Source: Paenibacillus graminis (GTDB lineage: Bacteria > Bacillota > Bacilli > Paenibacillales > Paenibacillaceae). From it: 64,000 bases of DNA. How positions within the stretch are numbered: position 1 is the stretch's first letter; every line of letters begins with the position of its first letter. Positions 17,389 through 27,704 of the stretch are shown piece after piece. Where the stretch lies: contig NZ_CP009287.1 in NCBI RefSeq assembly GCF_000758705.1, positions 620,001-684,000 on the forward strand. The letters are read 5' to 3'. Under the pieces are notes generated by a model. The model searched no databases and was not told the origin of the DNA. It saw only the letters and a program-made list of their open reading frames with translations. The position numbers and the translations under genes were made by a program.

Positions 17389-20300
17389 ATGATTAAGCAT
17401 CTGTATGCAATATGGTTAGGGGACGTATTCTTTTGCTTCTCCGGCGAAACTTCAGAGCCGAAGGTGGACGCATGGACGCGTGTGGTCAAGCGCTTGGAGC
17501 TTCGGAGCGGCTGGCGTCCTTTTGCGGGTGCTTCGCTGCGGCTTACGGAAGTGAAATATCCGGTTGCTGCCTCTGCAGAAGGGAGGACAACGAGACGCGG
17601 TCTGCCGGGGCGTACGCTTGAAGGGCTGGCCCTGGCACCCAAGGACGCCTTTGAGCTGCTGCTCGCCTGGGACGAGCAGCTGTGCCGCAGCCAGGGGCTG
17701 GAGCCGGGCGGGGAACTGCGGTATTGGGCTGCCGCCGCCCGCTTCGCGCTGGAGCTTATGGGTACAGGCGGCATTGTGCCTGGGGCGCTGCCGCCGCGCC
17801 CGCTGGGATCACGCCGGCGCGGAGGAGAGCAGGCGGCGTCTGCTGCCTGGTCACCGGCATTCCGCAAGGCAGCAGACAGGGAGCTGTTCCTGCAGATGGC
17901 CGCATCCATGCCGGTGCTGGCGCTGGGGACGCATGTGGCCGAGGAAAGTGATCTGTCCACCCGTGAGGATGCCGGTGCCTATGTGCTTTACTCCTTTCTG
18001 CAGTCTGTAATGACTGCAGAGATCAAACGGGTGGTTGCGGAGAACGAAGGGAAGCTTGTGCCTTACAAGGCGAACTATCGCCGTGGCTACTCCCCGCTGA
18101 CAGAGCTGTGGTGGAATAGCCTGCTTACGGGCAGCCGTGATATTCCCGTACAAGGAACTCCGGCTGAAGTGGCGGAGCTTCTTGCTGCAGTAAACGCAAC
18201 CGCCGGCAACGAAGTGCCTCACGCGGAGACCGAAGAGGCGCGCAGCGGACAGCTCAGTCTTGGACTGCGTCTGGAGCCGCCTGCAGATGAGAATGAAGCG
18301 TGGCGCTTGTCCTTCTGGGTAGAGAGCCGCGAAGAGGGTGAATTCTGGCTCCCGGCAGCGGCAATCTGGGGCAGCCGGGAACGTGAATTCACCCTCTGGG
18401 GCAAGCGGTACCGCAACATCCAGCAGCAGCTGTTGTCTGCGCTGGGCCGGGCAGCCAGGCTGTCCCCGGATATTCAGCGGGCGCTATCCATGCCGGCCCC
18501 GGATGGCGTGGAGCTCGAAGCGGAACAGTTATATCTGTTCCTGAAGGAGAGCGTGCAGCCGCTGCGTGAGCGGGGAATCACCGTGCAGATGCCTTCCCGC
18601 TGGAGCCGCGAAGGCCGGCGGCGGATCGGCATGAAGATGAAGATGCAGCCGCCGGCAAGTGGAATCGACGGTCCGGCCCAGGCTGCACTGGGCATGGAGC
18701 AGCTGATTTCCTTCCGGATCGAGGCTTCGCTTGGCGATTCGGATATCAGTGAGGATGAACTGAACGCATTGGTGGAGGCGGGCGTGCCCTATGTGCGGTT
18801 TCGGGGAGAATGGATTGAGATCGACCCGAAAGAGGTCCGCCAGGTGCTAAGGTATATGAAGCGTAATGAAAGCGGGGAAATGTCGGCGGCCGAATGGATG
18901 CGTCTGGAGGCCGAGGATGGGAATGAACGCCTGTGGAAGGGGATGTCGGTCACCGGGATGGAGACCTCCGGTCTGCTGGCTTCGCTTATGCAAGGCGACA
19001 TGCTGCGGCATCTGCCGATGCGTCCGGTGCCGCCGGATCTGCACGGCACGCTGAGACCGTACCAGGAACGCGGGTTTCAGTGGCTGGCCTCGCTGAGCGG
19101 TCTGGGCTTCGGCGTCTGTCTGGCCGATGACATGGGTCTGGGAAAGACTGTGCAGGTAATTACCTGCCTGCTGGATCGCGCGCTGACCGCACCGCCGGAA
19201 GAACAACGTGAGCCGGTGCTGATTCTCTGCCCAACCTCGCTGCTGGGGAACTGGCAGCGGGAACTGCAGCGCTTTGCACCTTCCCTGCGGGTGCACATTC
19301 ATCATGGGGGACGCAGGGTCCGTGGCGGGGGCTTCGCCCAGCTTGCGGCCAGTCACGAAATTGTCTTAACCACTTACCATCTTGCCGGGAGGGACAGTGA
19401 GGATCTGGCAGGTGTGCGGTGGTCGACTGTGGTGCTGGATGAGGCGCAGTACATCAAAAACCACCGTACCAAGCAAGCGCAGAGCGTAATGAAGCTGTCG
19501 GCGCCGCACCGGATTGCCATGACAGGGACGCCGGTGGAGAACCGGCTGGGCGAGCTGTGGTCCATCTTTCATTTTCTGAATCCGGGTTACCTGGGCACAT
19601 ATCATTCGTTCCGCCAGCGCTATGTTTCCGGAGAAGGCGGGGACCGGCTGCGCGAGCTGCACCGTCTCGTATCGCCTTTTCTGCTGCGGCGGCTGAAAAG
19701 TGATCCGGATATCTCCAAGGATCTGCCGGAGAAGCTGGAGCTGAAGCAGTATTGCACGCTCACGGAGACGCAGGCGGCCTTGTATCAGGGTGTAGTCAAT
19801 GAGATGCTTGGCGTGATCGGAGAACGTTCAGGCATGGCCCGCCGGGGATTGGTGCTGTCTTCCTTGACCAAGCTGAAGCAAATCTGTGATCATCCGCAGC
19901 TATTCCGGGGGGATGAAGGACGGGGACAGCGCAGTGAGGCTTCCGGCAAAATGGAAGTGATGTTCGAGGTGCTCGACAGCATTGCCGAGCTTGGAGAATC
20001 TGCCTTGATCTTTACCCAATATGTGGCGATGGGGGAACTTTTGGTCAGCAGACTGGCCAGACGGTACGGGAAGGCTCCGCTCTTTTTGCACGGTGGAGTT
20101 CCCAAGCGGGAGCGTGATGAAATGGTTCATGCTTTCCAAGAGGGGGAAGGCCCGGCCTTTTTCGTACTGTCGCTCAAAGCCGGAGGTGTGGGGCTTAATC
20201 TGACACGGGCCAACCATGTGCTGCATTACGACCGCTGGTGGAACCCGGCGGTGGAGAATCAGGCGACCGACCGTGCTTTTCGGATCGGCCAGCACAAAAA

Positions 20301-20478
20301 TGTGCAGGTGCATAAGCTGATCTGCCAGGGAACACTGGAAGAGCGGATTGATGAGCTGATTGAACGCAAAAAAAACCTCTCGGAGCAGGTCGTCGGCTCC
20401 GGCGAAAACTGGTTGACTGAAATGTCCAATCATGAGCTGCAGGAGCTCATTGAACTGCAGGGACAGGACTGGATGTAG
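17389..20478 (+). CDS. SNF2-family DEAD/DEAH helicase-like ATPase
   Basis: A 1029-residue SWI2/SNF2 ATPase, a DNA translocase class that remodels protein-DNA complexes such as stalled RNA polymerase. The N-terminal ~450 residues are a bacterial SNF2-associated domain. The motor spans about 560-1010: Walker A DDMGLGKTVQ near 580, motif II DEAQ near 683, motif III TGTPVENRLGELWS, and the C-terminal lobe with FLHGGVPKRERDEM and RAFRIGQHKNVQVHK. The ATG at 17389 follows GGAG; an upstream TTG at 17362 is less likely. The next gene starts 32 bases downstream. Confidence 0.93.
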   Translation: MIKHLYAIWLGDVFFCFSGETSEPKVDAWTRVVKRLELRSGWRPFAGASLRLTEVKYPVAASAEGRTTRRGLPGRTLEGLALAPKDAFELLLAWDEQLCRSQGLEPGGELRYWAAAARFALELMGTGGIVPGALPPRPLGSRRRGGEQAASAAWSPAFRKAADRELFLQMAASMPVLALGTHVAEESDLSTREDAGAYVLYSFLQSVMTAEIKRVVAENEGKLVPYKANYRRGYSPLTELWWNSLLTGSRDIPVQGTPAEVAELLAAVNATAGNEVPHAETEEARSGQLSLGLRLEPPADENEAWRLSFWVESREEGEFWLPAAAIWGSREREFTLWGKRYRNIQQQLLSALGRAARLSPDIQRALSMPAPDGVELEAEQLYLFLKESVQPLRERGITVQMPSRWSREGRRRIGMKMKMQPPASGIDGPAQAALGMEQLISFRIEASLGDSDISEDELNALVEAGVPYVRFRGEWIEIDPKEVRQVLRYMKRNESGEMSAAEWMRLEAEDGNERLWKGMSVTGMETSGLLASLMQGDMLRHLPMRPVPPDLHGTLRPYQERGFQWLASLSGLGFGVCLADDMGLGKTVQVITCLLDRALTAPPEEQREPVLILCPTSLLGNWQRELQRFAPSLRVHIHHGGRRVRGGGFAQLAASHEIVLTTYHLAGRDSEDLAGVRWSTVVLDEAQYIKNHRTKQAQSVMKLSAPHRIAMTGTPVENRLGELWSIFHFLNPGYLGTYHSFRQRYVSGEGGDRLRELHRLVSPFLLRRLKSDPDISKDLPEKLELKQYCTLTETQAALYQGVVNEMLGVIGERSGMARRGLVLSSLTKLKQICDHPQLFRGDEGRGQRSEASGKMEVMFEVLDSIAELGESALIFTQYVAMGELLVSRLARRYGKAPLFLHGGVPKRERDEMVHAFQEGEGPAFFVLSLKAGGVGLNLTRANHVLHYDRWWNPAVENQATDRAFRIGQHKNVQVHKLICQGTLEERIDELIERKKNLSEQVVGSGENWLTEMSNHELQELIELQGQDWM

Positions 20479-20510
20479 CGGAAACGAAAAGGGTGAAGGA
20501 GGAATCAGCA

Positions 20511-21293
20511 ATGAGCGGAGAGCTTGAGCTGCGGCTGGAAATTCAGCCCGGCGTCGTAAAAGTGAAGGGCCTCCGGGGATCTGCCCCTGCACCAGGGGGG
20601 CAGGGTGTGCGCAAAGCGCCAGCAGCGGTTCAGGAAGCTGCACCGTCAGTGCTCACCTTGGAGGTTCCGCCTTGGCCGGCTGCACGCAAACGGGAGGTAC
20701 TGCTTGAGCTTGCCGCGCACCCGGGGGACTTGTATGAGCTGCTGCAAGGGCAACTAAGCGCCAGGCTTGCCGGACTGGGTCTGCTGCCTGACGGGGCAGA
20801 GCTTGCATCTGCGGCCTACGAGCAGGGGAGCGGAACAGCAGAGCGGGTGGAGCTGCAGAAGCTGCTGAATCAGCGGCTGACCGGGGAGCCTCTGCTGGCT
20901 CTGGCGCTGCGGGGCCTGGACAAGGAGGAGCTGCTGGCTGGCGTATTTGGCCTCTGGGCCGAGCCGGGCAGCACAGAAGAGGATGAAGCCAAGCCGGATG
21001 CATCCGGTGCCTTGGCAGCAGAGCTTGCCCGGCTGGAGCGCAAAGGGCCTGCGGTGTCCTCAGGCGAATGGCTGGCAGAGGCTGCCGCCGAAGGCTCGCT
21101 TCACCAGCCGGGTCCGCTGTTCCATGAGATCGCAGCCCGGCCGTTTCCGGTGTCCCCCGTTGTAGCGGAGCCTACCGAGGATTGGCCGTCTCTCCTGCCG
21201 CAGACCCCCAAGGCGGCCGAAGGACTGGCGCTGATTATGCGGGAAGTGGCTAAAGCGGCTGCCCGCAGGGCAGCTGGCTTGAAAAAGATGTGA
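20511..21293 (+). CDS. Hypothetical protein downstream of the SNF2 gene
   Basis: A 260-residue acidic protein rich in Ala, Leu, Glu and Gly, with no signal peptide or membrane helix. AAGGAGG lies eight bases upstream of the ATG. The order SNF2 helicase then a hypothetical protein with only 32 bases between them suggests one operon and possibly a physical partner. No cysteine pattern of a SWIM zinc finger is present, although SWIM proteins are common next to bacterial SNF2 genes. No family is recognised. Confidence 0.7.
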   Translation: MSGELELRLEIQPGVVKVKGLRGSAPAPGGQGVRKAPAAVQEAAPSVLTLEVPPWPAARKREVLLELAAHPGDLYELLQGQLSARLAGLGLLPDGAELASAAYEQGSGTAERVELQKLLNQRLTGEPLLALALRGLDKEELLAGVFGLWAEPGSTEEDEAKPDASGALAAELARLERKGPAVSSGEWLAEAAAEGSLHQPGPLFHEIAARPFPVSPVVAEPTEDWPSLLPQTPKAAEGLALIMREVAKAAARRAAGLKKM

Positions 21294-21304
21294 AATGAAC
21301 AAGA

Positions 21305-21344
21305 AAACCGCATCTAACCGCATTTTACCGGATGCGGTTTTTGT
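21305..21344 (+). terminator. Terminator after the SNF2 operon
   Basis: Ten-base stem AAACCGCATC (21305-21314) with GATGCGGTTT (21331-21340), then TTTT. Confidence 0.85.
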
Positions 21345-21468
21345 GCAACGATAAGAATCTATATGTGATGGGGAAACAAAGCTTACCCCTTATTAAGTTG
21401 TTGTTGGGAAAATATAATCCTTCTTTCTTGTGGATAAGATGTGCATAAAGTTGGGGATAAGTAGACTT

Positions 21469-21522
21469 AGAAGCAGAAGCAGAAGCAGAAGCAGAAGCAG
21501 AAGCAGAAGCAGAAGCAGAAGT
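21469..21522. repeat. AGAAGC hexanucleotide microsatellite, 8 exact copies
   Basis: Eight perfect tandem copies of AGAAGC at 21469-21516, followed by a decaying AGAAGT copy. It lies in an 850-base gap between the SNF2 operon and the alarmone synthetase. The frame reading Arg-Ser repeats has no good ribosome site, so it is treated as noncoding. A tract of this kind can change copy number by slippage. Confidence 0.9.
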
Positions 21523-21616
21523 AAAAGTAATGTTCATCAGATTCGCCTGAAAAAGGGGGCGGTCGAATTTAATAGCCTTTTTTCACATAGCGCCTATCGA
21601 AGAAGAAACTAAGCAG

Positions 21617-21803
21617 GATTAGGTGGAAAAAGGGAACTTATTTCTCCCTAAAATCAACAATTATGAGGTTTAGGTGGAAAAAGAAAGCTTAATTAGGTCC
21701 TTTTCCTTCCCGAGGAGCAAAATGGGCTAAATTAGTTGCCCTTTTTCCACTTCACCTGCGGAAATAGGGTGCATGAGCTAAATTAGTTATCCTTTTTCCA
21801 CTT
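21617..21803. repeat. Dispersed repeat cluster A (4 copies)
   Basis: Copies at 21617-21643 and 21668-21694 read TTAGGTGGAAAAAG...CTTA on the plus strand; copies at 21729-21752 and 21780-21803 are inverted (TTAGTTATCCTTTTTCCACTT type). The rest of 21345-22142 shows no gene, only this cluster, the microsatellite and AT-rich filler with one more degenerate unit near 21975 (CAAGTGGACTAAATGG). Confidence 0.7.
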
Positions 21804-22142
21804 GGTATAGCAGAAGAGATTCAAATAGGGTTATCCAGGCAAAGCTTCATGAAGATCAGAGGACAAGTATACAAGAAGATACTTATCCTTTACTCCTTAC
21901 ACAATCTTTTTGACACCGCCCAAGGACGCTCTGCAGGTTGGAATGAGAGGTGAAAGTATCTTTGATTCCGGCTCAAGTGGACTAAATGGCGGAAAGTGAG
22001 ATACAAATACCATTGAATCCTGCGCAAGTGGGCTGTTGGACCTTCAGAGGATCCGATTTGTTAGCACTCTATTAAACCAAAGGCAGCATATGACCAGGTT
22101 TATCCCTGTTCAGTATGCTGCCTTTGTGACAGTATAATAGCG

Positions 22143-22859
22143 TTATTCCTCTGAGGGTCTTTCAGCCAGCTCCAGAATTTCCCGGCGCAGGCGGAGCATC
22201 TTCTGATCCAGTTCGTCGGCGGCACGTGCTGCTTCCTTTAATTCCTCGGCCACATGTGAAGGGAGCTGCTTGTCGAATTTATAATATAAAATATGCTCCA
22301 TGCTGGCCCAGAAATCCATCGCAAGCGTACGCAGCTGAATTTCGGCCTTCACCCAGCGGGTGCCTTCCAGCAGCACCAGCGGCATAGCCACAATGAGATG
22401 CAGGCTTTGATAGCCATTAGGCTTGGGATGGGCGATGTAATCCTTGATCTCGAGCACCCGTATGTCCTCACGTGCACACAGATGATCGACCAGACGGTAG
22501 ATATCCTTCACAAAAGCACAGACGATGCGCATGCCCGCGATATCATGAATGTGCTGCTCCATATTATCCAGTGTGAATTCATGCCCTTTGCGCTCCATCT
22601 TATGGAGAATGCTCTTGGGGTCCTTAATCCGTGACTTGATATGTTCGATCGGACTGTAGCCGTCACGTGCCTGCCACTCTGTTTTGAGGATATCAATTTT
22701 ATTCTCAAGCTCATTCAGCGCATGGCGGTAGAGTGCTGGAAGCGCTGTGAAGTTTTCAATCTGCTTAGCAAATTCCTCGCTCACCTGCCACTTCTGTAAA
22801 TCCTTGACATGTACCTGCAACTGATTCAGCGTAACCTGTGTACTATCATTTTCTTCCAC
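22143..22859 (-). CDS. Small alarmone synthetase (GTP pyrophosphokinase family)
   Basis: A single-domain (p)ppGpp synthetase of the YjbM/YwaC (RelQ/RelP) type, with no hydrolase or TGS domains. Key stretches are YSPIEHIKSRIKDPKSILHK (ATP-binding basic loop), DIAGMRIVCAFVKDIYRLVD, PKPNGYQSLHL (GTP-binding Tyr) and EIQLRTLAMDFWASMEH. The GTG at 22859 follows GGGAGAG by five bases; an ATG at 22880 in frame lacks such a site. The 238-residue length is slightly longer than typical. RelP versus RelQ subtype is not decided. Confidence 0.9.
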   Translation of the reverse strand: MEENDSTQVTLNQLQVHVKDLQKWQVSEEFAKQIENFTALPALYRHALNELENKIDILKTEWQARDGYSPIEHIKSRIKDPKSILHKMERKGHEFTLDNMEQHIHDIAGMRIVCAFVKDIYRLVDHLCAREDIRVLEIKDYIAHPKPNGYQSLHLIVAMPLVLLEGTRWVKAEIQLRTLAMDFWASMEHILYYKFDKQLPSHVAEELKEAARAADELDQKMLRLRREILELAERPSEE

Positions 22860-23076
22860 TGAGACTCTCCCGGTTTTCATTATTTGTGACTGGTTCCTGA
22901 TCTTATTTTAACCCATGAACCGCCCCGGAAGCAAAATAAGACCCGGGCTCTCTGGCTGTGTGCCGGAGAGTCCGGGGCCTAATAATTGAAGAAAAGCAGC
23001 CCATGGCTAGTTTTCACAGAAACATTTTGACGCCCGCCGCGTATTAGCACACATAAAGCTCCAGGCGGCTGCGTAA

Positions 23077-23451
23077 TTATTTGTTGGTAGGCGAGCCTCC
23101 ATCATAACCTTTATCCTCATAGCCTGTATTGGACAGCTTCGGCAGAACATTCAGCTTCTCAATCGTCTGACGGGTTTCTTCGGAGCCATAGCGGTGCAAG
23201 TATTGAAATAGCCGGATCGTCTGATCATCAAACTGGTCGATGGCTTCATCGTGGTCGGCAGACTTATAGGGAACAAAAGCGCGGCGGAAGGCATATTCAT
23301 CCTCTTTGGCCAAATCCTTAAGGATATCCTCCAGCCCTGTCAGTTCCTCGGGAGTGAGCAGTACCTCATATTCGCCCGAGTCATTGCGCACATCCTGAAT
23401 GAGCCCATGATTCACGGACACGAAATATCGTTTCTTGTCACGCTTTTGCAA
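23077..23451 (-). CDS. Hypothetical cytoplasmic protein
   Basis: About 124 residues from a TTG that follows TGGAGGG by seven bases. It starts MQKRDKKRYFVSVNHGLI, then an acidic helical part (LTPEELTGLEDILKDLAKED) and a C-terminal helix DQTIRLFQYLHRYGSEETRQTIEKL. The KKRYFVSVNHG opening and EETRQTIEKL end resemble small uncharacterised Bacillus proteins. No catalytic motif. It is divergent from the zinc-ribbon gene. Confidence 0.7.
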   Translation of the reverse strand: MQKRDKKRYFVSVNHGLIQDVRNDSGEYEVLLTPEELTGLEDILKDLAKEDEYAFRRAFVPYKSADHDEAIDQFDDQTIRLFQYLHRYGSEETRQTIEKLNVLPKLSNTGYEDKGYDGGSPTNK

Positions 23452-23651
23452 GTGTAATCCCTCCATCGTTCGGTAAGGTTCACCGCGGTTTATTTTAACT
23501 ATTATACACAGAACGACAAATAATGAATCTAATCGAGACATTTGGTATGATAGAAGCACAATTCCGCTTCTGCAAGGAGCGTTGAGGGGTAACTAAACTA
23601 TACGAGGCTGCGAGTCGGCCCTGTTCTCACTCTGGAGAAGGAGGAACTACA

Positions 23652-24428
23652 ATGAATTTTTTGCAACGGCTTAAGGACGGTGCCAGCCGGGTGAGTGAAA
23701 AAGCACAAAGCTCGGTGGAAATCGGTAAGCTGAATGGCCAAATTTCCGATATCGAACGCGAGATGGAAATTGAATTTATGAAAATGGGCAAGCTTTTCTA
23801 TGAAGGCTACCGCTCAAGGGATATGTCGGTGGCGGAAGGCAAGATGGTGGAACTCTCGCGGGGCTGCTTCAAGTACCAGGAACAGATCGACGAGCTGCGC
23901 GCACGGATTGCTGAGCTTAAGAATGAACGGCTCTGCGCCTGTGGGCATGTAGTCGCCCTGGATGCGAATTTCTGCCCGCACTGCGGACGCAAGCTGGAGG
24001 AGCTCTCCCCGAGAAAAGAAGCGGCGGCAGTGAACGTACATACCGTTCATGAGCATGAAGAGGAAGAGGATGAATTTTACGGCGAGGACGAATTGACCGA
24101 AGCTGAAAAAGAACTGGCCATGAGACACGAGCAACGTGCTGTCTATACCGAGGTGCTTCCTGAGGAGGAAGAGCTGCCTCTGGAGAGTTATAGCGGAAAT
24201 GCCCAGACTGAGGAGCGCAGCCGCCGTGAAGCGGATCAACTGGAGCGGGAACGCGAGCGGCAGCTTGAGCTGGACCGGCGGATCCGGGACTGGAAGGCCA
24301 GTGAACCGGAGGAAGCGGCCGTCAGTGAAGGCGGAGGGGTGCGCGATATTGTAAAATGCCAAATTTGCCGGGCAGATCTGCCGAAGGGCTCAATGTGGTG
24401 TCCGCGCTGCGGTTCGGAGCAAATATAG
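23652..24428 (+). CDS. Zinc-ribbon protein with coiled coil
   Basis: A 258-residue cytoplasmic protein. The N-terminal ~85 residues form a coiled coil (ISDIEREMEIEFMKMGKLFY, YQEQIDELRARIAELKNE). Two zinc ribbons follow: CACGHVVALDANFCPHCGRK near residue 100 and CQICRADLPKGSMWCPRCG at the C terminus, joined by a highly acidic, Glu-rich linker. GGAGAAGGAGG precedes the ATG. An extended -10 (TGGTATGAT) near 23547 is a likely promoter. It heads the run zinc ribbon-TrmB-101 aa-xpt. Role unknown. Confidence 0.8.
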   Translation: MNFLQRLKDGASRVSEKAQSSVEIGKLNGQISDIEREMEIEFMKMGKLFYEGYRSRDMSVAEGKMVELSRGCFKYQEQIDELRARIAELKNERLCACGHVVALDANFCPHCGRKLEELSPRKEAAAVNVHTVHEHEEEEDEFYGEDELTEAEKELAMRHEQRAVYTEVLPEEEELPLESYSGNAQTEERSRREADQLERERERQLELDRRIRDWKASEPEEAAVSEGGGVRDIVKCQICRADLPKGSMWCPRCGSEQI

Positions 24429-24463
24429 ACAGGAGTCACAGACAGCTTAGGGGGACAACATAG

Positions 24464-25324
24464 ATGGAACAGTTGCTGCTGCATCTGCGCAATTTGGGTT
24501 TCACAGAGATGGAATCCAAAATCATGGTCGAGCTGGCCACCAAAGGCCAGGCTTCGGGCTACGAAGTCGCCAAACAGCTCGGAGTATCAAGATCCAACGT
24601 ATATGCGGCGCTTCAGCGCCTGACTCAGCAAGGATATGTTAGATGCGGTGAAGGGGAACCGGCACGCTACAGCGTGCTGGACCCGGAGGAGCTGGCGACA
24701 ATGATTTCCGGCAGGGTCCAGGCTTCCCTGGCATATATGGAAAGTGAAATGCCCCGCGGCGGACCGGTCAGCCCGTCCTTCTACAATGTGGAAGGCGACC
24801 GCAATGTGCTGGGAGCGCTGATTCGCCAGTTGAATCTGGCCCGCCAGGAGATTGTGGTCGATGTATGGCGCGAAGAGGCCTCGCTGCTGCGCAACGAGCT
24901 GGAACAGGCGGAGAGGCGGGGAGTGAAGCTGCTGTGGGCTTTTGACGGCGGCAATGCGGCAACGGCTCCGTATCCGGCCTGGCCGCCTTTAGGCGGGAAG
25001 CCCACGAGAAGCGGGGGGCGCAAGTTTTCTTTTGTCATCGACCGGTGCTGGTGCATGCTAGGCATGCGGTATGAGGATGGAAGCGCGCAGGCGGTAGTCA
25101 CAGAGCATCCGGTGCTGGTGGAGCTTTTGCTGAACCACTTTACGCAGGAAATGGTGCTGTTTGAACTGGAGGAAGATATGGGGGCAGAGCTTACCAAACG
25201 TTATGGTGAGCGCTACAGCCGGATTTACAGTAAATATGTGCTGCATGATCAGGATGGGGAAGAGTCAGAGGAATCAGACGAGCAAGTTGCGGGGCAACTG
25301 CGGGCGGAGGACACGGCTGATTAG
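24464..25324 (+). CDS. TrmB-family transcriptional regulator
   Basis: A 286-residue regulator. Residues 1-75 are a winged helix of the TrmB type (LRNLGFTEMESKIMVELATK, GYEVAKQLGVSRSNVYAALQ). The C-terminal half resembles the PLD-like effector domain of TrmB proteins (LNLARQEIVVDVWREEASLL...VKLLWAFDG). Archaeal relatives sense sugars; the bacterial ligand is unknown. It starts 35 bases after the zinc-ribbon gene. Confidence 0.85.
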   Translation: MEQLLLHLRNLGFTEMESKIMVELATKGQASGYEVAKQLGVSRSNVYAALQRLTQQGYVRCGEGEPARYSVLDPEELATMISGRVQASLAYMESEMPRGGPVSPSFYNVEGDRNVLGALIRQLNLARQEIVVDVWREEASLLRNELEQAERRGVKLLWAFDGGNAATAPYPAWPPLGGKPTRSGGRKFSFVIDRCWCMLGMRYEDGSAQAVVTEHPVLVELLLNHFTQEMVLFELEEDMGAELTKRYGERYSRIYSKYVLHDQDGEESEESDEQVAGQLRAEDTAD

Positions 25325-25367
25325 GAGCGCCAAGGCGGAGCTGAAATTTGCTTAGGGAGGTGAGAGC

Positions 25368-26311
<944 letters not shown>

Positions 26312-26399
26312 GGTTATGCAGCGAGGGCACCAGCATAAACAAACCTGGCTTTTCCCTGTGCGGAAGCCTCGGATCAACCATTACACTCTATACAACAAT

Positions 26400-26446
26400 A
26401 AACGAACCTGATCTCCGCAATAATGTGGCGGTCAGGTTCGTTTGTT
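26400..26446 (+). terminator. Terminator after xpt
   Basis: Twelve-base stem AAACGAACCTGA with its reverse complement at 26432-26443, plus an inner CCGC/GCGG pairing, then TTTGTTTG. Confidence 0.75.
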
Positions 26447-26501
26447 TGCTAATAGGGATGTGCGGCATGGGTGCTGACGCTCTATGGACGAGGCTGCATA
26501 A

Positions 26502-26628
26502 CGGATACCAGCACGTTTATTGGAGCAATCCGCCAAGATAAGTTGTTCCGGACACCAGTCCGCTTCTTAACCGGATTGAGCAGCAAAAACGGGATGGTTA
26601 CCCGAAATAGCGGAATCTCAGTCCGCAA
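26502..26628. repeat. Three imperfect CGGAxxxCAGTCCGC repeats
   Basis: CGGATACCAGCACGTTT (26502), CGGACACCAGTCCGCTT (26549) and CGGAATCTCAGTCCGCAA (26611) are related units in the 450-base gap after xpt. They differ from the AGTGGAAAAAG family. The rest of the gap has no supported gene. Confidence 0.5.
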
Positions 26629-26762
26629 TGGATTCGGGAATGCCGAGGTCGCAAAGGAACGGCATGGGCCGCGCTAAAAGGTGCTGGGCGCGGCGCGCGA
26701 GCCAGCGCGCTAGCAGTTGCGGCTGCGCCCCGCCGTACTGTCTTCGCGGGCGTCCGCTGCCC

Positions 26763-27704
26763 CTAGCCGCTCGCGGAGCAGGGCCCGGCTGCGCCCTGCG
26801 CGCTGGCGAGCGGCGAGAGCACGCGCAGCGCGCCCGGTTCGCAGCGCACGGCCTGCGGCACCGTGCCGAGGCTCTCGCCGTCGCCGATGGCATGGCGCGG
26901 CTCCGCGAAACGGACGGCTGCGCTTCGTCCGCTCAGCATGGTCACGAAGGGCAGGCGTGTATGCTTGCCCTTCACGACCGTGGGGAGCAGCCGCAGCAGC
27001 TGTCCGCGGCTGACCCCGTGCACGACGCAGACGTCGAGCAGGCCGTCATCGGCCTTCGCCTGCGGGCAGATCAGGAGCCCGCCGCCGTAGCTGGGCAGGT
27101 TGCAGACCGAGACCAGCCAGGCGTTCTCGAAGGCCTGCTCTTTCCCGTCGCAGGTGACGCTCACGCGGCAGGGCTTGAAGGTCATCAGCGTATGCAGAAT
27201 GCCGATGAGGTAGGCCAGCCGGCCGGCCCCGATAGCGTTGCACAGCCGTTTATACCGGCTGCGGTTCACATTGACGGCCACCTGGGCGTCAAAACCGCTG
27301 GCTACGGCGGTCAGCGTCAGGCCATCCGCGCCTGACAGCAGGTCCGCTTCAAGGCAGCGGTCCTGCAGCGCGGTATCCAGCGCGGCCTCTGTGGCCAGCG
27401 GGATGCCGAAGCCGCGGGCGGTGTCATTGCCGGAGCCGGCGGGAATCACCGCCAGCGGCACGCCCCTGCGCCGCAGTGCGCCGAGCACGCTGTGGATCGT
27501 GCCGTCGCCGCCGATCACGATGGCGGCGTGCCAGTCCTCGCGCCGGCCCAGCGCGTGCAGCACCTGGGACTCGGCGCTGTCCGCGCTTTGCGTGAACAGC
27601 GCTTCGTAAGCGGTGCCGCGGGAGCGGAGCATCGCTTCCACGGCATGCCAGGTACGCCCTCCGGTCCCTCCGCCGGAGCGGGGATTTATAATGAATAAAT
27701 ACAT
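26763..27704 (-). CDS. Diacylglycerol/lipid kinase family protein (YegS/BmrU-like)
   Basis: A 313-residue soluble lipid kinase. The DAGK catalytic fold shows NPRSGGG near residue 8, GGDGTIHSVLGAL near 65 and PAGSGNDTARGFGIP near 92, then a C-terminal beta domain. It probably phosphorylates diacylglycerol or a related lipid at the membrane face. GGAGGAAC precedes the ATG. Base use is unlike the neighbours: the gene is very GC-rich, third positions are mostly G or C, and the last ~25 residues are a low-complexity Ala/Gly/Pro tail. Confidence 0.88.
   Translation of the reverse strand: MYLFIINPRSGGGTGGRTWHAVEAMLRSRGTAYEALFTQSADSAESQVLHALGRREDWHAAIVIGGDGTIHSVLGALRRRGVPLAVIPAGSGNDTARGFGIPLATEAALDTALQDRCLEADLLSGADGLTLTAVASGFDAQVAVNVNRSRYKRLCNAIGAGRLAYLIGILHTLMTFKPCRVSVTCDGKEQAFENAWLVSVCNLPSYGGGLLICPQAKADDGLLDVCVVHGVSRGQLLRLLPTVVKGKHTRLPFVTMLSGRSAAVRFAEPRHAIGDGESLGTVPQAVRCEPGALRVLSPLASAQGAAGPCSASG

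Noticed and set aside
21430..21612. Frame coding for Arg-Ser repeats over the AGAAGC tract
   Set aside because: No ribosome site, no conserved flanks; better explained as a noncoding microsatellite.
21469..22060. Possible CRISPR array
   Set aside because: The tandem AGAAGC units have no spacers, and the neighbouring repeats are degenerate, inverted and irregularly spaced; no cas genes occur.
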